NCBI GenBank assembly: GCA_900751815.1
Contig: CAADST010000068.1
Span: forward strand, 1-8,817
Reading direction: 5' to 3'
Length of the DNA: 8,817 bases
DNA from: Bacilli bacterium
GTDB taxonomy: Bacteria > Bacillota_I > Bacilli_A > RF39 > UBA660
The notes under the pieces were generated by a model that ran no database searches, was not told the origin of the DNA, and was given only the letters and a program-made list of their open reading frames with translations. The translations under genes were made by a program, and so were the position numbers. Every line of letters starts with the position of its first letter. The stretch's first letter is position 1. Shown here piece after piece: positions 1 through 7,097 of this stretch.

Positions 1-3000
1 AATGGGGAAATATTGCCAGTTAGTGAAGATGAAAAATCAGTTGAACTATATAGTAAAGATGATTATTTTGTCCATTATCCATCAATTAGAGAAACTGTAG
101 AAGAAAAAGAAGTAGTAGTAGATGCCCCACCAAGTGAAGAAAAAGATAATTCAATGCCCTTTATTTTATCAATGGGTACATCTATTATTATGATGTCTTC
201 ATCATTTATGATGACTTATAATGTATTTTATGGTTTTTCTCAAGGAAGAACTATTTGGAATGTTTTACCTCAACTTGTAATGGGTGTATCGATGCTTATC
301 GGGGGACTTATTATGCCTAGGATTACTAGAGCATGGCAAAAGAAACAAAAAAAGAAAAGAGAAGCTCTAAGACAAGAGAAATATAGTAAGTATTTGGCTG
401 ATAAAGATAGAGAACTACAATTAATTATTAAAAATGAACTACAAATATTAAATGATAATTATTTAAATGCCGATGCTTGTTTGGTGGCATTAGATAAAAA
501 AAATAAAAACTTCTGGTGGCGAGAAATAGAAGATGATGCTTTTTTAGCTATCAGAGTAGGTAATGGGAAAATTGATTCTAAAGTAGAGGTTAAAGCTCCA
601 GAAGAGCATTTTACACTTGATGAAGATAACTTATTAGAAGAATCGTATAAAATAAAAGATAAGTATGATCATGTAGATGGGGCACCAGTAGTTGTATCAC
701 TAAAAGCAAGTGATGTTACATCTTTAATAACAGAAGTAAATAATAAAGATTCTTATATTAATGAACTTGTTTTACAATTAATAATTTTACATAGTAGCCT
801 AGATTTAAAACTTGTTTTAATGACTAAAGAAGAAAATGTTAGCAGATGGGAATTTATGAAGTATTTGCCTCATATATTCTCGGAAGATAAAAGTATTAGA
901 TTCTTTGGTACAAATGAAAAAGAATGGAAAAATATATCAAATTTCTTGGAAGAAGAATTAAAAAGAAGAAAAGAAATAGCTGGTGATAATTCTGATAAAG
1001 GATATGCAGGAATACCATATTATTTAATTATTACAGATGATTATAAGAATACAAAATCTATTCAAATAATTGATGACTTAGTAAATAAATTTGGGGGAAT
1101 GTATAGTTTTTCTTTACTAATATTAGAAGATAATATTAAAAATGTGCCATCTAATAGTAAAACATTTATTGAAGTTCGTGGTAAAGATGGTGTAGTTATT
1201 GAAAAAAGTACTGGTTTAAATAAACAATCAATATTTTATTTAGATAAGATAAATAATGATATTGATATGAACAGTATTGCTAAAAGACTTGCTGATATTC
1301 CTGTTATGAGTAAAGAAGGAGCATCAGTTCTTCCAACAAGCCTTAAGTTTCTAGATATGTTTGGAGTATCTAAAATTGAACAATTAAATATACTTAATCG
1401 TTGGCAAACTAATAATCCTGTAGTTTCACTTGACACTGTCATTGGTGTTCATCCAAATGGCGATAAATTTACATTAGACTTACATGAAAAGTTTCAAGGG
1501 CCTCATGGTTTAATTGCAGGTTCTACTGGTTCTGGTAAATCAGAATTCATTATTACTTATATTTTATCAATGGCGATTAATTATCACCCATATGAAGTCC
1601 AATTTGTTTTAATTGACTATAAAGGTGGTGGCTTAGCTGGAGCTTTTGAAAATAAAGAAACTGGCATTAAAATTCCCCATTTAGCAGGTACTATAACTAA
1701 CCTTGATACTCATGAAATGAACCGTAGTTTAGTATCTATTCAAAGTGAACTAACCAGGCGCCAAAAGATATTTAGTGAAGTAAGAGAAGCTTTAGGAGAA
1801 GGTACTATTGATATTTATAAATATCAAAAGTTATATAGAGAAGGTGTTGTTAAAACTCCATTATCTCATTTATTTATTATTTGTGATGAATTTGCGGAAT
1901 TAAAACAACAACAACCAGAATTCATGCAACAATTAATATCTACTTCTCGTATTGGTCGTTCCCTAGGTATTCACTTAATACTTGCAACCCAAAAACCAAG
2001 TGGAGTAGTAAATGATCAAATTTGGGCAAACTCAAGATTTAAAGTATGCTTACGGGTTCAAGAAAAAAGTGATTCTATGGAAATGCTAAAACGCCCTGAA
2101 GCGGCTTCAATTAAAGAAACAGGTAGATTTTACTTACAAGTTGGTTATGATGAATTATTTGAAATTGGTCAAAGCGGATGGAGTGGAGCTAAATATACTC
2201 CAAGTGATAAAATTCAAAAGAAAATTGATGAATCAATAAATTATATAGATAATACTGGTTATGTTATAAAAAGTATTAAAGATATTGATCCAAATGAAGT
2301 AAATGTTAAAGATTATGGTGATGAACTTACTAATGTAGTTAAATATATTTATGATTTAGGAAATAAAGAACAAATAGAGACTACTAAATTATGGCTTGAT
2401 TCTATACCAGAAGTTATTTATATTAGTAATTTAAAGAAAAAATACAATTATACACCTGAGAGTTTCTATATTAACCCTGTTATTGGTGAATATGATGATC
2501 CTATAAATCAAGAACAAGGCCTTTTAAATGTCGATTTATCTCGAGTTGGTAATTTAGTTGTTTATGGTGTACCAGGAAGTGGTAAAGAAAACTTACTTAC
2601 TAATATTATAAGATCTAGTATTGTTGAACATACACCAGATGAAGTAAATATTTATATTTTAGATTGTGGTTCAGAATCTCTAAAAATATTTGCTAATTTC
2701 CCTCATGTCGGAGATGTTTTAACTATAGATAGTGAAGACAAAATAAAAGATTTAATTTCTATGGTTAGTAGTGAAATTGAAAGAAGAAAAGAATTATTCG
2801 TTGACTATGCAGGCAGTTATAATGATTATATTAAAAATAGTGGAAGTAAGCTTCCTTTAATGCTTATTGTCATTAACAATTATGATGTATTTGTAGAAAC
2901 ATATCAAAATGAATCTGATCAATTGCAACCACTATTTAGAGATGGTTACAAATATGGTGTTGTCTTTGTAGTTAGTTGTAATAGTATTAATGCTATTAAA

Positions 3001-3942
3001 ACAAGAAGCATTGGCTATTTCAATAACAAGATTTGCTTGCATCTAAATGATCCAATGGATTATCGAAGTGTTTTATCTTCCCCAAGAGATTTAATTCCTG
3101 CTGAATATTTTGGTAGAGGTCTAGCCCCAGTTAATGGCAGAATATTAGAATTCCAATCAGCTTTATTTGCTCCACGCAAAGATTATACAAACTCTTTGCG
3201 AGAACTAGCTAATACCCTAAATAATGCTTATACGACTAAAGCTAGTAAAGTTCCAACTCTTCCAGATATAGTTGATGTAAATACACTACTTGATAAAGTA
3301 GAAAGTAAAACTTTAATACCAATTGGTTATAATATTAGTAATAAAGGAATTAATTATTATAACTTTAAAATCAATAATATTATTCCAATAGTATTTAGTC
3401 AAACCGATAATATTAAATTATCTTTTGTTAAATCTTTAACTAAAATTATTGCAAAAATTGCCACAATCAATGTATTAGATTTAGCAAATGTATTTAAAGA
3501 AGATATAGATAATTGTAATATTTTTAATAAAGATAATTATGGTGATTTTATTAAAAAACTAAAAGAAGAAATACTTGATGATACTTACTATTTATTAATA
3601 GGTTTAGCTAATATGTCATCACTCTTAGATAAAGATTCTTATAATGAATTATTAAGTCTTTTAAATAATCAAAGTAGTAATACACTTAAACATATTATTA
3701 TAGCATCATCTACAGATGTAATTAAATCTGTAAAAATAGAATCATGGTATAAAAATAATGTTAATGAAAAATATTACATTTGGCTAGGAGATGATATTGT
3801 CAATCAATATGTCTTAGCGGTACCTAATATACCATATGAAGAAAAGAAAATTAGCTTTGATTATATGGGCCTTGCTATTTATAAAGGTAAGTATGAAATG
3901 ATTAAATATGTAATAGATGTGAGGGATATAGATGAACAATAA
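1..3942 (+). CDS. essC: EssC, FtsK/SpoIIIE-type ATPase of type VIIb secretion (5' partial)
   Basis: Membrane-anchored motor ATPase of the Firmicutes type VII secretion system, which recognises and drives out WXG100/LXG substrates. The frame is open from base 1. The TTG at 13 is only an internal codon, and the N-terminal FHA region lies upstream; full-length EssC is usually near 1450-1500 aa and about 1313 codons are visible. Residues are numbered from the TTG. Two membrane segments lie near 49-72 and 83-102, followed by a basic KKQKKKR stretch. ATPase domain 1 has Walker A GSTGSGKS (503-510), the DYKGGG motif (535-540), Walker B LFIICDE (D625, E626) and the ATQKPSGVV segment. Domain 2 has a damaged Walker A, GVPGSGKE (852-859, Glu in place of Ser/Thr), and Asn-Asn (955-956) where Asp-Glu is expected. 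Domain 3 (about 1100-1300) has no P-loop. The gene overlaps esaB by 11 bases. Identification is secure; loss of activity in domains 2 and 3 is inferred. Confidence 0.97.
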   Translation, partial: NGEILPVSEDEKSVELYSKDDYFVHYPSIRETVEEKEVVVDAPPSEEKDNSMPFILSMGTSIIMMSSSFMMTYNVFYGFSQGRTIWNVLPQLVMGVSMLIGGLIMPRITRAWQKKQKKKREALRQEKYSKYLADKDRELQLIIKNELQILNDNYLNADACLVALDKKNKNFWWREIEDDAFLAIRVGNGKIDSKVEVKAPEEHFTLDEDNLLEESYKIKDKYDHVDGAPVVVSLKASDVTSLITEVNNKDSYINELVLQLIILHSSLDLKLVLMTKEENVSRWEFMKYLPHIFSEDKSIRFFGTNEKEWKNISNFLEEELKRRKEIAGDNSDKGYAGIPYYLIITDDYKNTKSIQIIDDLVNKFGGMYSFSLLILEDNIKNVPSNSKTFIEVRGKDGVVIEKSTGLNKQSIFYLDKINNDIDMNSIAKRLADIPVMSKEGASVLPTSLKFLDMFGVSKIEQLNILNRWQTNNPVVSLDTVIGVHPNGDKFTLDLHEKFQGPHGLIAGSTGSGKSEFIITYILSMAINYHPYEVQFVLIDYKGGGLAGAFENKETGIKIPHLAGTITNLDTHEMNRSLVSIQSELTRRQKIFSEVREALGEGTIDIYKYQKLYREGVVKTPLSHLFIICDEFAELKQQQPEFMQQLISTSRIGRSLGIHLILATQKPSGVVNDQIWANSRFKVCLRVQEKSDSMEMLKRPEAASIKETGRFYLQVGYDELFEIGQSGWSGAKYTPSDKIQKKIDESINYIDNTGYVIKSIKDIDPNEVNVKDYGDELTNVVKYIYDLGNKEQIETTKLWLDSIPEVIYISNLKKKYNYTPESFYINPVIGEYDDPINQEQGLLNVDLSRVGNLVVYGVPGSGKENLLTNIIRSSIVEHTPDEVNIYILDCGSESLKIFANFPHVGDVLTIDSEDKIKDLISMVSSEIERRKELFVDYAGSYNDYIKNSGSKLPLMLIVINNYDVFVETYQNESDQLQPLFRDGYKYGVVFVVSCNSINAIKTRSIGYFNNKICLHLNDPMDYRSVLSSPRDLIPAEYFGRGLAPVNGRILEFQSALFAPRKDYTNSLRELANTLNNAYTTKASKVPTLPDIVDVNTLLDKVESKTLIPIGYNISNKGINYYNFKINNIIPIVFSQTDNIKLSFVKSLTKIIAKIATINVLDLANVFKEDIDNCNIFNKDNYGDFIKKLKEEILDDTYYLLIGLANMSSLLDKDSYNELLSLLNNQSSNTLKHIIIASSTDVIKSVKIESWYKNNVNEKYYIWLGDDIVNQYVLAVPNIPYEEKKISFDYMGLAIYKGKYEMIKYVIDVRDIDEQ

Positions 3943-4186
3943 GATTTTAGTTAAAATACTTGTCCCAGAAATTGATGAGGTTTATGATGTTTTTATACCA
4001 ATTAATATTAGGATAGGTATGGTTATAAAATTATTAAATGAATCTTTAACAGAAGTATCTAATGGCTTATATGTAGTTAAAAATAATAGAAAGATATATA
4101 ATGTTGAAGATGCTAATCCATATCCCTTCAATAAACTTGTTAGAGAAACAAATATTAGAAATGGAAGTACAATAATATTTATGTAA
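3932..4186 (+). CDS. esaB: EsaB/YukD-like ubiquitin-fold protein
   Basis: Small cytosolic protein of 84 aa, the usual size for EsaB/YukD, which has a ubiquitin-like fold and supports or regulates type VII secretion. The pattern fits that fold: an N-terminal strand (KILVKILVP), a second strand (YDVFIPI), a helix with IGMVIKLLNESL, a strand (LYVVKNNRKIY), and a final NGSTIIFM that matches the typical 'nGD.l.il' end. The ATG lies inside the end of essC (shared bases 3932-3942), with GAGGG at 3921-3925 six bases upstream, so the two are very likely translationally coupled. Its position directly after essC supports the call more than residue identity does, because the family diverges strongly. No membrane segment or signal peptide is seen. 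Confidence 0.82.
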   Translation: MNNKILVKILVPEIDEVYDVFIPINIRIGMVIKLLNESLTEVSNGLYVVKNNRKIYNVEDANPYPFNKLVRETNIRNGSTIIFM

Positions 4187-4201
4187 ATTGTAGGGATTTT
4201 G

Positions 4202-4231
4202 TTGACATATAAACAAAAATTATGATATAGT
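4202..4231 (+). promoter_or_regulatory. Predicted housekeeping sigma promoter for the substrate operon
   Basis: A perfect -35 TTGACA (4202-4207) and a -10 TATAGT (4226-4231) are separated by 18 bases. A TG at 4223-4224, one base before the -10, makes it an extended -10. Transcription should start near 4238, leaving a leader of about 20 bases that carries the AGAGGAG ribosome binding site (4244-4250). No terminator lies between the esaB stop at 4186 and this promoter, so read-through from essC-esaB can add to it. Confidence 0.75.
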
Positions 4232-4258
4232 TATTTTAAAGATAGAGGAGATGATGTT

Positions 4259-4543
4259 ATGGCTAGTTCAACAGATATAGGTAATACTTCATGGGTTAAA
4301 CAAACAGTACAGCTTTTATTGCAAGCTAATCAAAGTTGCAATGATACTTGTGAAAAACTAAGGGCATGTTATGATAAAATTCGTAGCAATTGGGATTCTA
4401 CTACAGTTGCGGTGAATTACATGGAAAAATTAGATGCAAATATTGAAAAAGTATATAAACTTACTTCAATAATCAGTGATCTTGGAGAATATATAAATAA
4501 ATATATTGATGATGCTATTGCTGCATCAAATAATGGAAATTAG
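4259..4543 (+). CDS. WXG100-superfamily protein (WxS variant)
   Basis: A 94-aa, all-helical protein with the size and central tryptophan turn of WXG100 (EsxA-like) proteins, which are exported as helical-hairpin dimers by EssC. The turn is SNWDSTT with W45, so the motif is W-D-S and lacks the usual Gly. The segment around it can be aligned with the protein at 6504-6794 (SNWxSTT, then Y54, L58, N61, I62 and L68 shared, with one gap). No exact YxxxD/E export signal follows helix 2; the nearest sequence is YINKYIDD (78-85). Three cysteines (C27, C31, C37) lie in helix 1, which is unusual for this family. The start is the ATG 8 bases after AGAGGAG; two earlier ATGs at 4251 and 4254 are in another frame and open only a nine-codon frame. 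It is first in the substrate operon. Confidence 0.85.
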   Translation: MASSTDIGNTSWVKQTVQLLLQANQSCNDTCEKLRACYDKIRSNWDSTTVAVNYMEKLDANIEKVYKLTSIISDLGEYINKYIDDAIAASNNGN

Positions 4544-4559
4544 AAAGGAGTTTTTTTAA

Positions 4560-4964
4560 ATGGCAAGCGAAAATATATCTTCAGAATTGCAAAATTTAAA
4601 AATCGATACAGAATCAACGAATAATTATTGTGATGATTTAATTAATGGCTCAATTAATTTATCAAGTATCAATCAATCTTTAAAATATATTGTAGGGACA
4701 GATATACCAACATATTTTGCAAGTGATTCTGCAGATATTCAATCTATAATAGAAGGTATTAACGAAAATGCTGAATTTTTAGATAATTTAATAAAATTTA
4801 ATAAAGAATTTGCTATGACATTACAAGATTATGCAACTGCAGTAGCATCAGTTAGTGAAGGCAGTACTGGTGGCTCTGCTGGTTTTCCAGGAAGTGGATC
4901 TGGCAATGGCGGATCTTCCGGCGGTGGTGCTGGTGGCGAAGGAGGAGGTGGAGGTCGTAGATAA
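4560..4964 (+). CDS. Cryptic WXG100-like protein (Trp replaced by Phe) with Gly-rich tail
   Basis: A 134-aa protein with no family recognisable by motif. Residues 52-91 align without gaps to residues 42-81 of the protein at 6798-7088. About 12 of 40 positions are identical: A58, D59, Q61, S62, E65, F73, L74, N81, E83, F84, A85 and Y91. In this alignment F53-A54-S55 takes the place of W-G-E, so it looks like a WXG-type hairpin without the tryptophan. Residues 101-134 form a tail of mostly Gly and Ser ending in Arg-Arg. That tail is much richer in GC than the rest of the window. GAAAGGAG (4543-4550) lies 9 bases before the ATG. The last Gly codons also serve as the ribosome binding site of the next gene, whose ATG overlaps this stop by one base. 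It is likely a secreted substrate or a partner of one; this is inference. Confidence 0.85.
   Translation: MASENISSELQNLKIDTESTNNYCDDLINGSINLSSINQSLKYIVGTDIPTYFASDSADIQSIIEGINENAEFLDNLIKFNKEFAMTLQDYATAVASVSEGSTGGSAGFPGSGSGNGGSSGGGAGGEGGGGGRR
4941..4955 (+). promoter_or_regulatory. Ribosome binding site embedded in poly-Gly codons
   Basis: The run of GGA and GGT codons at the end of the upstream protein contains GGAGG cores at 4941-4945 and 4950-4954. The second is 9 bases before the ATG at 4964. As the two genes share one base (TAATG), this site decides the downstream start and makes translational coupling likely. Confidence 0.7.
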
Positions 4965-5311
4965 TGATAAGTATTGAAAGTTTTACAAGAGCTAGAGAAC
5001 TTGTTAATCGAATTGATAATATAGATGCTCAAATAACGAGAAGTTTCATAGAAAACGAAAGAACATATGAATCAATAAGTGAGATTATTAATATCGATAA
5101 TATTTCTACTATTATTAATAATTTTTATGATAGTGTAAGTATGCAAGGGCGCAGTATAAGTGACAATTTAAAAAAATTGAAAGAATTTTTAAATGCACAA
5201 ATAGCAGAATATGAACAAGTCAATCAAAATGCTAGTACGCGTTTTCAACAAACCCAAGCTGAACTTACAGAAGTATCTGATGCTGCTTCTAGTGCTTTGG
5301 GTAGTATTTAG
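4964..5311 (+). CDS. Small helical type VII partner/substrate, three-member paralogue family
   Basis: A 115-aa, all-helical protein with no signal peptide or membrane segment. It shares a C-terminal pattern with the proteins at 7098-7430 and 7432-7782: an aromatic-Leu pair (F75 L76), then I80, then Y83-E84, then N87-Q88. Against 7098-7430 it aligns at a constant offset of four residues to the end, with L101 and D106 also shared. Proteins of this size next to WXG100 genes and LXG toxins are usually helical partners that bind the toxin's N-terminal domain, or are co-secreted with it; by context that role is likely here. It comes directly before the candidate effector at 5327. Its start overlaps the preceding stop by one base. 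Family assignment rests on my hand alignment, as I cannot name a Pfam family. Confidence 0.82.
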   Translation: MISIESFTRARELVNRIDNIDAQITRSFIENERTYESISEIINIDNISTIINNFYDSVSMQGRSISDNLKKLKEFLNAQIAEYEQVNQNASTRFQQTQAELTEVSDAASSALGSI

Positions 5312-5326
5312 GAAGGATGGTGAATT

Positions 5327-6070
5327 ATGCCTTTTATTAATGTAAATGTTCAAACAGTAAAAGAAGTTAGTCATGAAATTGAAGGTTTAGATGAAAGCTT
5401 AATTAATAATTATTTTAAACAGATGACTGACAGAATAAATGATTTAATATCTAATGCTAATGGAATTAAATCTGCAGATATAAAAAGCACTTTATCAACA
5501 GTAAGTAGTGAAGTTGAAACATTGCAAAATGATATTAAAAATAATTTAAGTGGATTAGAAACAGATATAGCTGAAGTTTTAAAAAATTATGAAGTTAATA
5601 CTGAGGCTGCTTTAGAAAAATTGGTTGCATTATTTAATGTAATGCAGGGTTTTTCCGAAAATGGCACCTTTAATTTTACTTCTTCCGATGCAATTGATTA
5701 TATGGAAGAAAAAGGAGCAAATGATTCGCCAGATACAATTGAGGAACCAGTTGAAGACGATAGAGTATGGTATCAAAGAGCATGGGACAGTTTAAAAGGA
5801 AATTATGTTCAAAACGAACAAGAGTTTTTTGGATTTTTTTCTGGGGAAAATGTTAGCGATATTTATAAAGAAACTGCAGCATCAGATAATGTACTTACTG
5901 GTATTTTAAATGCTGTTGGTGATACGGCAGAATTAATTTTTGGAGCTGGTGTATCATTTATAGACTTTGGCCTTTCAACTGTAGTAGATACAGGTGTTGG
6001 CTTGGTTAATTTTGTTGGAGAAGCAGTATCCGATGCATCCGATTTTGTTATTGGTTTGTTAAATAGTTAA
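5327..6070 (+). CDS. Candidate type VII effector, helical N-domain plus Gly-spaced hydrophobic C-domain
   Basis: A 247-aa protein, the largest substrate-like product of the operon. Residues 1-110 are predicted helical, with heptad-like leucines and a YExN segment near 88-91 that faintly resembles the small helical proteins around it. Residues 128-156 form an acidic, Pro-containing linker with two Trp. Residues 188-247 are hydrophobic and have glycines spaced at 7-8 residues (G208, G215, G223, G231), suitable for helix packing in a membrane. No N-terminal signal peptide is seen, as expected for an EssC substrate. The layout (helical targeting domain, linker, membrane-active end) is like a short LXG-type toxin with a glycine-zipper tail, but I cannot confirm the LXG domain. 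GGAAGGATGGTGA just upstream supports the ATG. Alternatives are a structural secreted protein or a membrane-anchoring accessory. Confidence 0.85.
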   Translation: MPFINVNVQTVKEVSHEIEGLDESLINNYFKQMTDRINDLISNANGIKSADIKSTLSTVSSEVETLQNDIKNNLSGLETDIAEVLKNYEVNTEAALEKLVALFNVMQGFSENGTFNFTSSDAIDYMEEKGANDSPDTIEEPVEDDRVWYQRAWDSLKGNYVQNEQEFFGFFSGENVSDIYKETAASDNVLTGILNAVGDTAELIFGAGVSFIDFGLSTVVDTGVGLVNFVGEAVSDASDFVIGLLNS

Positions 6071-6093
6071 AAATAAAGGTAGATGGTGATAAA

Positions 6094-6483
6094 ATGAATG
6101 AATCAAATAATCAAATTTCAAATGAAAAAAACGAAAATATAAAATTTAATAGTTTGGTACAACTTTTATTAGAGGGCTTTTTAAAAAAGAAAAAACAGCC
6201 TGATTTAAAAACAACGCTACAAAAAGCCAATTTGGAATATAAACCAGGTTTGTTATATGGATTTCATATTGAGTTAGTACAATTAATGTTACATGAAGAA
6301 TTAACTTTATTGGGATTAAATTTAAAAACAGAAGTAGAAAAACATGGCGAACAATTTCAAGGTGGTAAACTGTCTGAGTATGAGAAGAAATATTTGACAA
6401 ACAAAATAAACAATTTAGCTGGAGTAGTATTATTTATAGAAGAAAAAACAACTAAAAATAACAATGCAGAGGTGCTAAATTAA
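6094..6483 (+). CDS. Hypothetical protein, possible immunity or chaperone for the preceding effector
   Basis: A 129-aa protein that I do not recognise. It opens with an Asn/Glu-rich stretch (residues 1-16), followed by a basic KKKKQ patch near 36-40 and a mixed helical body (FHIELVQLMLHEELTLLGL, near 57-75) with a second helix around 95-120. There is no signal peptide, membrane segment or tryptophan motif, so it is probably a soluble cytosolic protein. It starts 23 bases after the candidate effector, where toxin loci often keep the immunity protein or a dedicated chaperone; that role is inferred from position only. The ATG is preceded by AAAGG (6075-6079) and GGTGAT (6085-6090). It ends the first block of substrate genes; a WxS gene follows 20 bases later. 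Confidence 0.8.
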   Translation: MNESNNQISNEKNENIKFNSLVQLLLEGFLKKKKQPDLKTTLQKANLEYKPGLLYGFHIELVQLMLHEELTLLGLNLKTEVEKHGEQFQGGKLSEYEKKYLTNKINNLAGVVLFIEEKTTKNNNAEVLN

Positions 6484-6503
6484 AAGAAAGGAAGATGGTC
6501 TAA

Positions 6504-6794
6504 ATGCCAATTTTAGAGATTAAAAATGTTTCTCAAGCAATGGGAGATGCCGAGTTATTAGTTAGTTATTATAATGAGTTAAACGATGTAGTTGCAAATT
6601 TGCAAACTACACTAACTAGTATTGAAAGTAATTGGCAATCTACTACTGCTGATAGAGAAAGTTATGTTAGTGGATTAAAATCAAATATTGCTCGTTTATC
6701 AGCATTAGCGCAAGGCGTTAAAGCATGTGCTGATATAATTTATACTTATAGTGAAGGGGCTGGAACTATTTCTAGCAATACTTATGGAGGTTAA
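6504..6794 (+). CDS. WXG100-superfamily protein (WxS variant) with YxxxE export signal
   Basis: A 96-aa helical-hairpin protein of EsxA type. The central turn is SNWQSTT (W44-Q45-S46), so the motif is WxS. Near the end of helix 2 it has Y80-T-Y-S-E84, a match to the YxxxD/E secretion signal. It is the only small protein of the window in which I find that signal at the right place, so it is the best candidate for the protein that carries a dimer partner to EssC. AAAGGAAG (6487-6494) precedes the ATG by nine bases. The final Gly-Gly codons (GGAGGT) before the stop double as the ribosome binding site of the next gene, three bases downstream. The tail after the signal is short and rich in Gly and Ser. 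Confidence 0.88.
   Translation: MPILEIKNVSQAMGDAELLVSYYNELNDVVANLQTTLTSIESNWQSTTADRESYVSGLKSNIARLSALAQGVKACADIIYTYSEGAGTISSNTYGG
6786..6790 (+). promoter_or_regulatory. Ribosome binding site inside the terminal Gly-Gly codons
   Basis: GGAGG is formed by the last two Gly codons of the upstream WxS gene and sits 7 bases before the ATG at 6798. It is the second case in this operon of terminal Gly codons serving as a ribosome binding site, which ties expression of the two adjacent WXG-type proteins together. Confidence 0.65.
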
Positions 6795-6797
6795 TGT

Positions 6798-7088
6798 ATG
6801 GCTTTAATAATTACTGATACAGGTAAAGCTAAAGAATTAGCTGATGAACTTATTAAAAACTCAGCATCAGCTGAAGACTTTATAGCAACAATCGATAATG
6901 TTTTGTCAATATTAAGTTTGAATTGGGGAGAATCTCAAGCTGATGCTCAATCTTATCGAGAATTATTGACTAAAGAAAGAGACTTTTTACAAAGATCAGC
7001 AACCTGTAATACAGAGTTTGCTCAAGGAATTAAAGAGTATGTTGAACTTACTGAAATGGCAAGTAGCAAAAATGCTTCAGGTGTATAG
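6798..7088 (+). CDS. WXG100-superfamily protein (WGE variant)
   Basis: A 96-aa helical-hairpin protein whose turn is LNWGESQAD (W43-G44-E45). Gly directly follows the Trp instead of sitting two positions on. Helix 2 contains CNTEFAQGIKEYVELTEMAS (70-89), where Y81 is followed by Glu at +5, so the export signal is off by one residue and may not work alone. With the YxxxE-bearing protein encoded three bases upstream it would make a natural heterodimer, as seen for EsxA/EsxB-like pairs in other systems; that pairing is inferred. Its helix 2 also aligns with the Trp-less protein at 4560-4964. The ATG at 6798 is chosen over an out-of-frame ATG at 6794. The next gene's AGGAGGG overlaps its stop codon. 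Confidence 0.86.
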   Translation: MALIITDTGKAKELADELIKNSASAEDFIATIDNVLSILSLNWGESQADAQSYRELLTKERDFLQRSATCNTEFAQGIKEYVELTEMASSKNASGV

Positions 7089-7097
7089 GAGGGAATT

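Noticed and set aside
1236..1442. Minus-strand open frame inside essC
   Set aside because: Lies wholly within essC, has no convincing ribosome site, and its hydrophobic stretch is the reverse reading of a normal coding segment.
4251..4280. ATG-ATG just after the ribosome site of the first WxS gene, as an alternative start or leader
   Set aside because: These ATGs are out of frame with the WXG product, too close to the ribosome site, and open only nine codons.
4829..5032. Minus-strand open frame with a proline-rich stretch
   Set aside because: It is the antisense shadow of the Gly-rich tail (Gly codons read as Pro on the other strand) and spans two well-supported plus-strand genes; no ribosome site supports it.
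5189..5374. Minus-strand open frame across the 4964/5327 gene junction
   Set aside because: It overlaps two supported genes and the ribosome site between them and has no features of its own.
6146..6400. Minus-strand open frame opposite the 129-aa gene
   Set aside because: The plus-strand gene has good spacing and ribosome sites within a continuous operon; the antisense frame shows no coding signs.
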